From assembly GCA_020086605.1 (NCBI GenBank), contig JACBWW010000045.1, positions 3,866,749-3,930,748 on the forward strand: 64,000 nt of DNA, read 5' to 3'. The stretch is from Lanius collurio (Eukaryota > Chordata > Aves > Passeriformes > Laniidae). Below are positions 39,128 through 52,599 of the stretch, one piece after another; the stretch's first letter is position 1, and the number at the start of each line of letters is the position of its first letter. Position numbers and translations under genes: made by a program. The notes under the pieces were generated by a model. It was not told the DNA's origin. It searched no databases and was given only the letters and a program-made list of their open reading frames with translations.

Positions 39128-42100
39128 TTTCTTCTGGTGCTGTAATTTCTCTTTAATTTATTGGTAATTTATCATTTTAAGGTTTCTCTTTCAGGATTTT
39201 TTCATCAAACAAGGTAGGAGCTGTTAACTAAAAGAAACAGGAGAGATGAGTAGACTGAACATGTAAAATGGCAGGGTTTTATTTCTGATAGAAGAACTTG
39301 TAGGAGAAACTGTTGATGTCTGACTATATACTTAAACTCTGCTACCCATTCCCACTTCAGTTATTTATGTACTTCACAATCAGTTCTACCAACTTTAAAC
39401 TTAATTTACAGTTGAGTTGGGAAGGATTTTTTAAAATTTTTGTTGTTAAACAAATCTTCAGTAAAATAAATAATCTTGACTGTAAAGGACTTTCTTTGCT
39501 GCTGATTTAGAAGTCATCCATAATCTGTGTTTTTGTCTATATGGAAAATCTCTAATATGAGTGAAGTGATGCTTAAAATTCTGCAGGTCAAGGATTGAAA
39601 CCCAATCATCTCTGAGTAGATGTCCCTGGAAATGAATCCGCACAGCTCATCAGCTGCTCACAGCCTGGCTAATGCAGTCCTGGACCTCCACTGCCATTCC
39701 TGTGGCCACGCTCTCAGAGCCACAGCAGGGCTGGGGCAGGCTCAGAGCAGCTCTGGCACAGCAGCTTCAGCTGAATTTGCATCAAAATTGTGCAGGTTAG
39801 GGAACTGCTCTGCAGTGTAGCTTGGCCAGACAAAGTCTTAGATTTAAATATGATTTCACAGTTGAATAATTTGTATTTTTTATTTCGTTGCACTTGACAA
39901 TTGAAAGAAAAAACATTCAAGCAATATTTGAAAACAGCTCAGTTTGGTATTGTCATTGCCTGTTCTTCAAATACATCTGCAATTGTTATGAAAAGTTACA
40001 TATGAATCAGTACAATGTTCTGCTCTAGTTTGGTAGCTCTCTAGAATCAGAATTCTTTCTTGTTTAGTATTGAGCATTTCACCTGCAGCGTGTGGGGTGT
40101 AACTGTGGGGGCTGAGCCTTGTGTGTCTCAGGATGGAGCTCTGGATGAGGAGGCTGCTCCCACTCTGTGTGGAGTTGGCCTGGACAGGTCTGTGCCCTCA
40201 GCAGTGCCAGAGGTCACAGAGTGATGGGGTGCAATGGGCTGGCACCAGGGGGCTGCCGTGGTCACTCATCCCCCGGAAGGGCAGCTCTGCCCAGCCCCTC
40301 TGGGACGGGAGGGGTGACAGTGGCTGTGGAACTGTGCTCTGTTTGACACCTCTGGTCCCATTCAGCATCAGCCCCGTGGTACCCTGCCGGGTCAGGGGAG
40401 TGTGGGCTTCTGTGGGGCACAGGAGGTGCCGTGGGCACATCCCAGGGGAGGAGCCCTGGGTGCAGAACATCACCAGAGTCAGGCTCAAGGTACATTAAAA
40501 TAACCTCAAGGGCGCAGCTTGATTTCCATGGGAGGCACAGTTAAATTTGTTAATACATTTTATGTAAACCAGCCATTGGGGCACAGCTTTAAACCCTCTT
40601 GGCTGTTCTAAATGTGTTTTTCTAGAGAACAGATATGTTTGGAGGGGACATGTGCAACTGAATGGACAGACCATTAGAATATGTTTTCTTATAAGTTTGT
40701 ATTTTACCAGAATATTAAAACCACAAAATAACCATCTGCATATGTAATCATTGAGACAAACAGTCTGTTTACATCCATGGTTCACAAGTTATGCCATATT
40801 TTGAGGAATGATTCTGACTCTCCCACAAGGAATTCTGTGCTCTGGGAGGGTAGATTTGCAGTGCAAGGGCAGCCTGTGGACCTGGATTGCTCATGGGCTG
40901 CACACTTGAGCAGCCAGAAGTGTGTTAGAGGACCCCAATGACCATGTGTAAAGGCCTCCTGTGTCACCAGGACAAATTTCCCCTGGGAGAAGGCTGCACT
41001 TCCAGCTGAGCTCCATCAGCATCCAAGGAGTGCATCCAGGTGCAGCTCAAACATTCAGCTGATGAGGAATTTGTCCCCACACCCAGTAAATTGTCCCAGC
41101 ATTTATTTATTCATTCTGGTAAAAAATACCTTTCTGTTTTGCCATTTATGTTTCCTGCCTACTGTTGCAAATCCTTTAATGAACTTTATTTCTGTGGTCG
41201 AGCACTTGCCATTTTTCTTTCACCTGTTGCCTTTTTTCCTCCCTCAACCCTGAGTGCCCCGAGCTGGGAGCAGCTGGCCCCGCTGGCTGGGAGTGTGCAG
41301 GTCCCTGACACAGGAGCAGAAGTGACATCAGTGATGTTGGCAGCAGCACCACAACTTGCTGTGGAGTTGCTGTGCAGGCAGCAGGGCAGGGATTGGGATT
41401 GGGGCAGGAGGACTGCAAAGCTCAGGGAGAGCTGGGTGCTGTTGTCCATGGCCTGGGTACAATTTAAGCTCGTCTTTGCTGTCATGTAACTTGTGAGCAC
41501 ATTTGTTAGCACAGGTCATTTATTTTCTTCTCGTTTGTCTGGCCTTTCAGACAACTTCCATTATGCTAATGTAATTAATAGACATTCTAAAAAGCAGATT
41601 TAGGGCAGTTTATTTCAGGAGTGTCTGCTTTGCTTTTTTAGTTTCCTTTCCCATGCTGCCACTCCACATTTCACCACTAATGCTAAAAGAACCTGTTTTT
41701 CTGCAATTCTTTCTGGCACCAAAGGGCTTTCCTGTATTTCTCTGCCTCATTGACTCTCCATCTCATTTAAAAATCTTTGCTGAAGATACATCTTTTTCCT
41801 CTTGCATGACCCTCATAATTTTAATCTCTCTCTGCTGTTATTTTAGTATGTAATTTTACTTTTAAACTAGCTGATGGCCCTTCATTGGAGAAGGGGCGAT
41901 CAATAAATTATGTGCTGATTATGTATATTCTTCATCATATTTTTGTATTTCATTGTCCAGACCATAACAGTTGATGCATATTTTTGTTCTACTTTTTCAC
42001 TTTCTTTTGGGTGTCATTATTCTTGGCTTTTAATACTTGAAAGAAAATTGAGTTCTTTTCTGTCATGAAAAAGAGAGAATGAAGGAATGAATCTCTTCCT

Positions 42101-43319
42101 GCTAAATATCATTTATATCAGTAAATGGCCTTACTGAGGAAACACAAGCTTGAGCAAACTCAACAAGGGTTGAGCAAACTCAGTGAATAGTTTTCCTGAA
42201 CAATTTTCAGTTCATGTCACTAAATGATCCAACCAACAGCTTTTAGAGGTACTAAAACTTCAATGAAAAACTCACCAAGAACTTCTGAAAGACTTCTTTT
42301 TGTGGTAACAAAAATGTTATGTTTTGAGGGGAACTTCTGTAACAGCTGTAATGAGAAGTGTGTGAGACTCACCTTGATCCTTCTCAAAAAATGTCCAAGG
42401 GAACTTTGTAACTTTTTCTTCAGTTTTTAATTAATAGCAAATATTCAGGAGTGAGGTTCAGAGAAGGAAGATCCCACCTGTGGTAAATATGGTAATTTCT
42501 GGCACACAGAGGTGTGAGTATGGGTGCAGGTAATTTGAGCATAAATAACATCATCCTTTGCTGTCAGATATAGACAGATATTTCTTGTAGATTGGTTCTG
42601 TGGTCTCATTACATGCTAATTAAGGAAAAAAAAAAGATAGGACTGAGCAAGTTCTGGTAATTTAGATAGATTTTTGCCCATGAAACTCCATCTTTAGCTG
42701 CTTTGGCAGCAGCTGTGTTGCTTCAAAAAGATTATTGTAACACTTATGATTAAAAAAGTCTGTCTTACTGCTGTTCTGTGGCGTTTTTAAAATTAATTTA
42801 ATATTAAATATCTGCCTAAAGTAGCACCACCCATGTGTGAGTTGCTTTCCCAGCTTTCAGGAATTGTTGGTGCTGGCACTTCATGCTGTTACTGGATAAC
42901 TAAATTGGAATATGTAAAAAAGCAGGAACATATTCTTAGGTCATCTCAAAGCATGAATCCAATTTCATAAAGATTTTCATTATGGTGTGAGAGATGGGAT
43001 GTGCATCTTACTCATTTGCTCACACAGACCCTTGCTGCTGACCCATTCATCAAATGCACCAGTCCAGACCAGCAGGAATGATCTCTCCAAGAAAGATAAA
43101 GAGCAGAAATCTCAAATGAAAGACATTGTTCTTTGTACCAGTTCACCTCATCTGCCATCACCTGTAATTGAGATTATCCAGCTTCTCATCTGCCCCTGCA
43201 CCAAGGTGCTGTGTGGGGAAAAAGGGGTAAAGAGGAGCCAGAGAATTTGTAAAAAAAAATTAGGGGATTTCCATGTCCTGAATGCTTCATGTGGTGTTAA
43301 GACAATGCTGGAATATTAT

Positions 43320-43654
43320 TTAGAAGCCTTCAGTTATTTTAATTTAATAATTGTTGAAAAAAAGAGCAAGCAGTAACACATTGTTGGCAAGGGAATGTCA
43401 GCCAGCCAAAAACAAACACAAAGAGAGACTACCTTGCACTCTGAAAATGCTGATTGCACTTTCTGTGAAGCCAACAGCAAAAATATGCTTGTTTTATTTC
43501 TTACTTTTGGTAAACAGCTTAATTAATTAATCTCTCATTGGCTGATACTGTGCCTGCAGCGTTGCAGATGAATGTGTTCACATTCAGCTATCACAGCTTC
43601 CAAAACTTGGAAGCTGACACTCAATTTTGTAAATGTAACCCAGCAAGAAGTTAT
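43320..43654. promoter_or_regulatory. Candidate conserved element abutting the assembly gap
   Basis: Repeat-free block ending at the run of N. It includes ttaattaattaatc with an inverted CCAAT box (cattggctgat) at about 43518-43545, an A/C-rich Forkhead-like stretch (aaaacaaacaca) near 43410, and gcttgttttatttc near 43488. The texture resembles the other candidates. The other half may be hidden in the gap. Confidence 0.28.
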
Positions 43655-44030
43655 NNNNNNNNNNNNNNNNNNNNNNNNNNNNNNNNNNNNNNNNNNNNNN
43701 NNNNNNNNNNNNNNNNNNNNNNNNNNNNNNNNNNNNNNNNNNNNNNNNNNNNNNNNNNNNNNNNNNNNNNNNNNNNNNNNNNNNNNNNNNNNNNNNNNNN
43801 NNNNNNNNNNNNNNNNNNNNNNNNNNNNNNNNNNNNNNNNNNNNNNNNNNNNNNNNNNNNNNNNNNNNNNNNNNNNNNNNNNNNNNNNNNNNNNNNNNNN
43901 NNNNNNNNNNNNNNNNNNNNNNNNNNNNNNNNNNNNNNNNNNNNNNNNNNNNNNNNNNNNNNNNNNNNNNNNNNNNNNNNNNNNNNNNNNNNNNNNNNNN
44001 NNNNNNNNNNNNNNNNNNNNNNNNNNNNNN
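43655..44030. other. Assembly gap, 376 N
   Basis: An uninterrupted run of N. The left flank is complex sequence and the right flank begins cacgggtgttcc and then runs into ataatattatatatatatta at 44051-44070. All open frames that span it are artefacts. Whether the gap length is measured or nominal cannot be told. Confidence 0.99.
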
Positions 44031-46065
44031 CACGGGTGTTCCACCTCGAGATAATATTATATATATATTAAAACCCCCAACCCTCTCCATGCAGGGTGCA
44101 TAGCAGCCTCTCTCAAATTAAGTTGACACTTAAGATAATATCCAGCTTGCTTCCATGGCTTCCATCCTTGTTTTCTGTCCTTGAAAACAAGGTATTTTAA
44201 CACTGATGAGCAGCTTTTCTGTGTTGGTGTAAAAACAAGTTGTCTCCTTGGATTTTTATTATTTTCCTGTCCATTACTAATCCTTCTGGTTTAAGGCAGA
44301 GATTTTTAGGCATCAGTTCTGCAGTAGTGTGGAGCAGTGTTGACTGTCACTTGAAGCTGGGCGGGATCTGAAGGCTGAGGGTGTAATATTTTCAGTCACA
44401 GGGAGCTGAGGTGCTGAGGAACAAGCCAGGTTTGTTTGTGGTGTGTGGCAAGGTCCTGCAGGTAAGTTTAGTGAATAAAGAGAGGTGAATATTTGTAATA
44501 CTTGAGAGTGACATAGCTAAAATATTGCTGGGTGCAGCTGTTCTGTGCCTGGGAGGGTCAGGGCTCAGCTGGGTGGGGTTTCTGGACTGCAGAGATCCTC
44601 AGTGCCCAGGTGGGCTCAGCAAATCACTTATTGCCTCAGCAGCAGAAATGTGGAACAGAAAGCAATAAATAACAGAAAAAAGTGTAATAGGCCATGTCCT
44701 TCTAAAACAAAAGAGGGGAAAGTTAGAGATATTTCCCTTTTTAAGAAATAAAGTATATAAAGAAGGAAAGAACCAGTTGCTTGGTGTGGTTAAATTTATG
44801 GCTGGAGGGTGGAGAGTGAAAAGCTGAGGTGCCTTTGGGCTGGATTTTAAGTGGCCCTGGGGAAAGCTGTTGAGAGAAGTGTGTGGGGAATCACCTCTTC
44901 CTTCCCTACTTTACTTTTGGGGCTTGTGGTCAGGTGTATCTCCTTTAATGATGATAAATACCTGGGTTTGTGTCTTAGGAAATAGCTCTTTATCAGCTCC
45001 TTATCACTGCTGTAATACAGTGATAGAATAATTTGAAAGTAAGAGCAGGAAGTTCTTCCCTTTATGTAATTTCTGTAGAGTTTCTGAGGCCAAATGTTTG
45101 CATAACTCAGATGCAGTAATTTTTATTGTAATACAGTTCATGGGGTAAATCATTAATTTTCATCAAAACTCTGAAAAGGCAGTTTTGAACCCTGGGTTTG
45201 GGGCATTTCCTGCCATCAGCGATTTTTATCAGGGCTCATGGAATTCCTTTGGAAAGTTTGACTGTGTAGCCTACTAAGTGGTTTAGAGGTTTCTGCAGTT
45301 CTTCTGGTGGCTAATGATAATTAATTTTTTCTAACAATAGTAATGATTTAAGCATATTGCTCTAATGAGTGTTATCTCATCTTTTTCCTTAATTAAGCAA
45401 GTTGTCTTCAGTTAGCAAACACCATTATTGCTGACAAATTTGAAAGTAATAATTTGTAGATTGTAATCCATTCCTCTCTCACTCCTGTTTAGATTACAAA
45501 TGTGGATGTCCCCGGGAACTGGGAAATAATTTGGGAAAAGGATTCGACCTCCACTCTTGGTTAGGGACACAGTTGTGTGTTTTAATGGAATAATTCCAGT
45601 ACCTTTCCTCAGTGCTCTGCACTTTCCCCTGGAATTTCTTGCTAGAAGTACCAGTGGTCCTGATTGTACAGCACCAGTGGATAGTAACTCTTAAATCTGC
45701 CTAAGGTTAGGAAAAGACATTCTTAAAATTGTTTCTATACATCTGGCCTTGACAACAGGATTTAGACTTGACCTGACGTCATTCCAGCAAGAAGAAAATC
45801 TGGCCAAATACTTCAAATGTTTTTCCAAATGTTGGTACTTGTTAAAGTCTTACCAAACTAGTGAAACCTTCAGCCAGTTCTTTTTAGTCATGATTCGACC
45901 TAAAGTTGAAGTATTTTGTAAAAGCTAAACAATGCCAAATGCATTTGCCTGAGATCAAAAACCAAATCTATTTGTTCTCTTTCATCTTCAGTGTTCCATT
46001 TCCTAGGAGTGTGACCTTAGTCAAACATCTATTAAAGTTAGCTTTTGATCTTACTCCCTTTACAG

Positions 46066-46083
46066 AAAAAAAAAAAAAAAAAA
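46066..46083 (+). repeat. Poly-A run (18 A) followed by G-run
   Basis: Eighteen A followed by GGGGG and AAAAA. No gene-like sequence ends here, so a retrocopy tail is not supported. Confidence 0.8.
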
Positions 46084-49000
46084 GGGGGAAAAAGTCAATC
46101 TTTAGAATTTTCTTCCAGAGACAATCACAGTATTGTGTTTTAATGTTCCAGTAGCGTGTGAGTAAATAGGATTCTCTGATGTATGTGATAGAGCAGCGCC
46201 TAAATGGGACAATCATTTTTGTGTCAGAGACAAGAATCAAAAGGCAGCATTCTTCAGAAGCTGTTAACTGGAAAAATCCCCCCAGGTCAGTGGAAACATG
46301 TTAACTGGTCAGTGTGCTGCATTTTTGGGTCCTTTGATGAAAATGCCTTGTAATTTGATAACAGGTAGCTGTTCATTTGTAATACAATTTTCTCTTCACC
46401 AGTCAAAGCTGCCTAATGATTAATCAGTAAAGAGGTTAATTTTCTTCTTAAGTATGAGCAGTTTGGTGGCTTTTTGAAAGAAATAAGGACAAATTATTTA
46501 TTTCCTGAAGAGAATATAAATAAGTTTCTCGGTCATCTGTAAGGTCCTTCACATTAGGGGAGTCTGTCTCACATCCATCCTCAGCCCAAGGGAAGTGAGT
46601 CGGTTTTCTTAAATACATTCCAGTTCCTAAAAATTTACAGGGGAATAAAATTCCAGTTAGGATTTGTGTTTAACATACTGAGCTGCTCAGATACTAATTG
46701 ATAAATGTCTGTTAGATCTACTCTTAGCAATGTCGTGCTGCTGTTAGGGAAATGTCAGTTAAAGGCTATAGTAGATAAAGACTAAAGAGATTTGTTTAAA
46801 AGAAATAACTATAGAAGAATCAGAATTTGTCTTTTAAATGAACTTCAAAATTGACAGATATTTTGCATGTTATGCTTCTAAAATCAGAGGTAAATGCTTG
46901 CAGGAAATGCATTGGAATATTATCTAGATAACTTTATCATAATATATAATAATTTAGCAATGTGGGAAAGGCCTTAAGGTAGATTTAAACCTCTCAGGTC
47001 TAAGCAGATAGCTACAAAAAAGTACAGTATTAATCCTGAGAAATAGTTGAGGACTGCAGAGTACAATAATTGTAAAAGGAATGCTTGAAGTGGTTAGTTA
47101 TATAATGTAGAATTCTGGAAAAGCAGGATGAATAGATACCTGCAGTATTTTTCTGAATTGGATAAAAATATCCCAGTACATCTTTGCCATCATTTATATT
47201 AAATGCAGTTTTATTTTTAAAGTAAATTTATTTAATTTCAGTTTTAAAAATCTTGAGAATCTATTTTAAAATCGGAACATACTTTGACTACTGATATAAT
47301 TGCACAAAACCTGAGCTAAAAATGTTTGTTGCCATAGTTCTAGAAGAAATGAAGCTGCTGTACTGGTGCAAACTTGGGAGTAAAGACCAGTGGAGTTTAT
47401 ATGTAAAGATTTGCAAGGGCAAAGAGAATATTTGCATAATTTTAGATTACTCAGTGTTTCAATTCAGTAACTAAATTATTCCTCTCCTCCTCGAGCCTGC
47501 ATTTGGCTTGGAGGCTGCAAGTTAATTCAGCTTGACCAATGAGTAGAGACACATCCTTTAAGATTTTAAAAATGCTGTAGTTCATCTTCTACGTGTTATT
47601 TTTATTCACCACTTGGAACAAGAAAATAAGCTTCCAGTCAGTGTCTCAGCTTTGAAAAATGTGCTTTACCTTGCACAGCGTAAAATGGAAATAGCTATTC
47701 TGGCATAACTTCATAAACAAAGGTGATATTAACCTATTGGGACTAAATTACTTGTCTGCCGTGTTATTTGTGCAAGTAAATGTGCATGAATAAGCTTCAG
47801 CAAAGCTGTAGGAAAGTGACTGAAAAACAGAGAGATCAGAATGATCAGAGGTAAAAAAATGCTTAAGAAAAGAAGGTAAAGGTACCCACTCCTCCCTGAT
47901 CCCATTCCTCACACTCTGGCTGTGGGATCAATAGTCATTCATTTATGCCCCAGAGGAAAACAGGGCTCTTTTGTTTCTTTACCTGTGGACTGAACATTCC
48001 CTTAAGTTAAACCTGGTTTCTGCAGCCTGTGGGCAGCCTCCTCATTTTCCCTGTGTGGTTTTGGGACTGCACATATCCATCACCTGCTCACAGAGGTGCC
48101 CAGAGCGCCCGCTCAGCTCCAGGGAGGTGTCTGGGCAGCTCCTGCCACAAGAATTTGCAGTGCAAGTTGGAGCATTGCATGGAAGCTTGTCCTTCCTCAG
48201 GTACACCCCTCTGGATTGTCCAGACCCTGCTGGAAGTGAAAGGAACTCATCCAGAAGATCTCATTTCCTTCTTCCAGAGGAGAACCATGAGGTTCACACC
48301 CTCAGTGCCTGCCAGGGCACCACGGGGGTCTTTCTGACCACAACCAGCCCTGGTGGAAGGGACTTGGTAGCAAAAGCTGTTTTCCTGAGCACTGTGTGAA
48401 GATCAGGCTGTGACTGCTTTGGAGGAATGTGCTTTTCCACTCTTCGAATTAAAAAACAAAACAGAAACCCAACAGGTTTTGCTAAGCCAAAGTGTATAAA
48501 GAGATCATAATGTGGCAGTAGGTGGAGCCCTCATTTGAACAGGTAGAGGTCCCTGCTCCCCCAAGTGTTACTTTATTTTACATTGAACAATTAATGGAGC
48601 ATTCATTTGGGAGCTGGCTATTCCAAGAAAATTACATTTGTGCACTACATTCTACATCTTTTGTCCAATTGCAGTAATTGTAAACGTGGTAGGTTGTTCT
48701 TGAAGCTGGAGATCCCCTAATGCCATTCCCAAATATTTTTCACTGTGAGTAAGTTGTGGGTTTTCAAATGATCTCAAAGCACTAATATTTTGCTTTAATT
48801 CAACAGCCAGAATTGCAAAGGGGTTATAGGTCTCAGAAGAATATTCCAGGAATTTCTGTTCCTAAGTGATGCTGCTTTCAAACTTGAATCTTTTGAAGTT
48901 GTGTTAATTAAATGTCATTTGGAGAGGAGTGTCTGGGCTCTCTGTTTTCATTGCTTAGATTATTGTGCTTCAAATAAGCATAATATTTTTGTGGGTTTTG

Positions 49001-51298
49001 TGAACTGGCCACAGATTTCTCAGCCTTAAGTAACTAAGAGCTGTGTGATCAGAGCATTCTGTTTCTGTTCTGGCAGAGTCTTGAAAATGGCTTTTGTGGA
49101 AGCAGCAGCATGTAGGGGATGAGTCTACAAATATGCAATCCACACCTTAATAATCCAGTCTGTACCAGCAGTGCTGATCCTGGCAGCGTGATGAGGTTTT
49201 TTGTGAAATACTGGAGCATGATGAATTTGTGGAACTCACTATTCACTTAAAATCCTCGAAATGCAGCATTTTAAACTGGTGGATTGGGACTGCTGGGATG
49301 TAGCTGCCCTGTGCCATCTGATACAAAACAAATACTTGTATGGTATTTTCCAGCCACACATAGGAAGTAGCTCACAAAGATATCCCTATTCTCAGAAGAC
49401 GTTCCAGCCCAATTAATTTTACAAACTCAAGAGATTTGTGCCAACTCCAGATAAGCTTTCAGACTTTTTTGGTACTTAGCTGAATGGACTTCCAAAAACT
49501 TCTGCAATTTCCATGTCATTACTGCTTATGGAGAAGTGCTTGAAACCCACAGAAATTGATGTAATGGGAAAGGAATAAATGTGGAGAAAAAAGAAACAGC
49601 AGCAAATTCTGATTTCAGATGGCAGCACATGCAGACTTGTGTGGTTATGGTGAAGTAACAGAACGTGCATGGTGAATATGAGCACTGGTAGGTTTAATGC
49701 ACTGATAACATAACCTTAGGTTCCCAGGAACCCAAAAATATCCTAAAATGGATAAGAAAGTCCTGCAGGCAGAAGCAAATGCTCATGGTAACCCCCACTT
49801 CTTTCCTGTGGCTTCTGAATGCTTAGCACTTTGGAGTTAATATTTTTTTCCTAGAAATGGAACTTACTTTGTGTTGCTCTCAAGAATGTAATTTAACATG
49901 CTTCTGGTTCAGTTTTTAAGTTTTCAGGTCCTTATCTCACAGAATTGCAATCTTCAGTCTGTGACAGCATTATGAAAGCATAAGCAGATAGTTTGAGAGT
50001 TTGGGTGATTATGAGCATTAGTTTAACTTGTCTCATCCTTAGAGAAATCAGAGTCCTTGTGCATGAATCTGTCACTTCTTGATGTTTGAAAACACTGCTT
50101 AAATACACCCCACATTATAAGTTTCCATTTTGTGTTGAAAAGTTTCAATGACATATCTAAAACTGCATCAGATCTGCACTGAAGAATGTAAAAGTTATCA
50201 AGGATTGTGATTTTTGCAGTGATAATTCAATGGCTGCTATGTCTGGCATGTGCTTCCATCTTCTGAAACCTGTACATCCAAAGTGGGGTGGTCAGTCCAT
50301 CAAATACACAGAAGAAAGTAAAGGTCACAGTAGTGCAGAATACTAAAAATATTGCGCATTACAGCCTTGACAAATCATTCTCATGACATAGATTGTAAAG
50401 AAGAGCAGAAAATGTCACAAAATTAATCAATTCTCATGAGACCCACTGTAAGAATGAAGGAAAAAAAAGTAATGTAAAACTCTCAATCCTTTTTGAAGTT
50501 CTGATTTTCCCTTTTCCCTCCAACAGGGGAAGCTGCAGTTTAGTTTGACGTGAGATGCAGGTGGCCTTTTTGGGAAGGAAATCAACTGTAAAATACACAG
50601 CTGGGTTTTGCTGTGCATCAGCTTGAACAGGAGTGCTCATCTTACAGATCTAGGCACAAATCTGGGATTAAAATTTTTGTGTACTTCAAACTGGACCCTT
50701 GAGTCTAGACAGGAAATCTCACAGCACTTGGGTTGTCTTCTCCTCATGTGGATGAAGGGTATGAAATATCTCAAGTACTTGAAGGAAGATGTTCACATGA
50801 AAAATGTTTCCAGTCTTTCAGATGGATGTCAGGGAGAATAAGATCAGGACAGAGGTTCTGAGTGGGGTGAGAAGCTTAAATAATAGAGACAGACGTGGGA
50901 TGAAAGCATCTGGGACTCTCCTCGTGTTTAAAGTGGAGATCCAGATTGGTGAGAGTCAGGACTTTTGCTGCTGTCCAAATATGTGTGAAATTAGAGTGAC
51001 AACCTGTTGCTTCTGTGAATTGTTCCACAGAGTGGCAGGGATGTTCTGATGTTTGGGAGTTTTAATCTTTTTTATGCAAAAAATCCTGTGAATTTTTGCA
51101 TGAAATTGTATTTTAAAGTAAGGTGAGCAAGCACACCACGTTTAACAGAAATGACCAGGATTGCAAAGTGAAGCCGTCAGAAACATTTGTGCAACACTAA
51201 TTCTTACTCCTCGAGCATTTGGCAAAGTCTTTAAATTGCATTGTCAGTGTTTTCCCCAACATCACTGCCTGGGTGGTGACAGAGCATCCCTTGACCTG

Positions 51299-51374
51299 TG
51301 TGGGAGCTGAGGTTGTGGGATGAAGAGACCTGTCTGTGTGGGAGCTGAGGTTGTGGGATGAAGAGACCTGTCTG
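51299..51374 (+). repeat. Perfect tandem duplication, 38 bp x 2
   Basis: The unit from 51299 to 51336 (tgtgggagctgagg... ending agacctgtctg) is repeated without a mismatch at 51337-51374. The flank gacctgtg just before shows the beginning of a further partial copy. Two identical copies suggest a recent event and possible copy-number variation between individuals. Confidence 0.92.
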
Positions 51375-51733
51375 TGAGTCTGTCCCTATCCAGCAGCTGC
51401 AGAAGGAGAAGTTACCTGGGGAGTATTTAGGGACTGCACAAAAGCAGAGAATCAAGTCCCTCAAGAAAAGACTGTGACATTTTCAAGCTGACTGGAGCTT
51501 CTCTGTGAAAGATGAATTTCTCACAGTTCCTGACATATATGAGTAATATTTGCTTGGATTTTTTTCCCCCTCAGTAGGACTCTTTTGCCACAGTATAATA
51601 ATGTTTTTTGACATTTTAAAGTGGTGGTATTTAAAAATGTTAGGCCACTCCACATTTTTAAGTATTGTCTGAAATGTTTTGGTAAGGATCATCTTCAGTA
51701 CTTCCTTAACTTTGCTTAACTGAATGTGGTTAG

Positions 51734-51856
51734 AGAATCCAAGAATCCCAGACTGGTTTGGGTTTGAAGAAACCTTAAAGATCATCATATCATTCCACCC
51801 CTTGCCATGGGTAGGGATGCCTTCCACTGTCCCAGGCTGCTCCAAGCCCTGTTCAG
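51734..51856 (-). mobile_element. CR1 LINE 3'-end fragment, reverse orientation
   Basis: Read on the - strand this is a CR1 3' end. On + it shows the familiar complement: 'cagactggtttgggttt', 'aaaccttaaagatcatc', 'ccttgccatgggtagggatg' and 'ccttccactgtcccaggct'. It is the only copy I found opposite to the gene. Short, diverged and non-coding; the limits are approximate. Confidence 0.87.
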
Positions 51857-52230
51857 ATAAAGCAAGGAGTCTTTCTTTTCTCTTTTGCCTTGATCATGCA
51901 GCATGATAAATACAGAATTTCAAATTTTCTACTCTAGAAATCAATACTTGCTGTCATTTGGGGCGTTTTCTTGTAGCAATAGAGGGAAAGAAGGTATTTT
52001 TGAAATATGGTTGTAATGTCAGAGCACCTGGCTGTGTGTAGGAGCAGCTGAAAGAAGCTCCAGCCTTGTGATGCATTTCTTGGCTCTTGGCTGCATTTCA
52101 GCTGGGCACTGTCAGATGGATGTCCTGGATTTCAGCCTGGGCTCCGAGTGCCCTCCCAGTCCTGGGGCGATGCTCCCACACCCAGCCCACGACAGAGCTC
52201 TCGCTAAAATCCATCCCCTGCCTGCAGTGC

Positions 52231-52296
52231 CCAGTAATTCACCAGTAACTCACCAGTTACTCACCAGTAACTCACCAGTAACTCACCAGTTACTCA
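52231..52296 (+). repeat. Tandem repeat, 11-bp unit x 6 with A-A-B order
   Basis: Six units of ccagtaactca, with unit 1 reading aattca and units 3 and 6 reading ccagttactca. The order is therefore A'-A-B-A-A-B, a 33-base higher-order unit made twice. The B unit GTTAC and the following A unit GTAAC are reverse complements, so each B-A junction is a small inverted repeat. Confidence 0.9.
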
Positions 52297-52599
52297 CTGA
52301 GTTCCATCCTTGGGGCTCACACACCATTCCCATTGATGGATTATCGTGGCCATTCCCATGTGGTAGCCAGGGTACCTTTGCAGAGCCATGGAAAACTTGA
52401 CATGCACTAGAGCTAAACCTTCCTACATTTCTGGCTGAGTCGGTTCACAAACATGAAAAAACATCTGCAGGACCAAGACTTTCGAGTTTGGACCTGTCTC
52501 CAAACTGCTTTAAGACTGGGCATTTTACTGTCCTGACCAGGAATTTGGTTTCACTGTCCTTTGTGTAGTAGCTGAGTTTTACCTCCCTGTTGATCACTT

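Larger units (their letters stand above)
20265..43654 (+). other. DACH2: DACH2 large intron, part before the assembly gap
   Basis: This is the first 23.4 kb of a 37,745-base intron (20265-58009, gap included). No exon is supported. Named contents: an AT-rich homeodomain-core block just behind the exon (about 20790-21000), CpG-rich islets at 21880-22120 and 33774-33980, poly-T at 25120-25137, candidate enhancers at 28090-28720 and 37040-37530 and next to the gap, a GT-rich tract at 36911-36986, an AT tract at 37900-37928, and a CR1 3' end at 39000-39127. Moderately GC-rich patches near 24100-24400, 27500-27620, 40120-40490 and 41250-41430 have no recognisable identity. Elsewhere the sequence is ordinary AT-rich intron in which I see nothing. 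Confidence 0.85.

Noticed and set aside
40121..40498. Moderately GC-rich patch with overlapping frames on both strands
   Set aside because: No known domain, no CpG island-like density, no CR1 or LTR signature that I could name; left as unassigned intron.
42987..43376. 129-codon frame on + with ATG start
   Set aside because: No recognisable domain, composition like translated intron, no splice or promoter support.
43535..44090. Four frames of 160 to 177 codons over 43535-44090
   Set aside because: They run through 376 N; only a few tens of real codons flank the gap and these resemble nothing.
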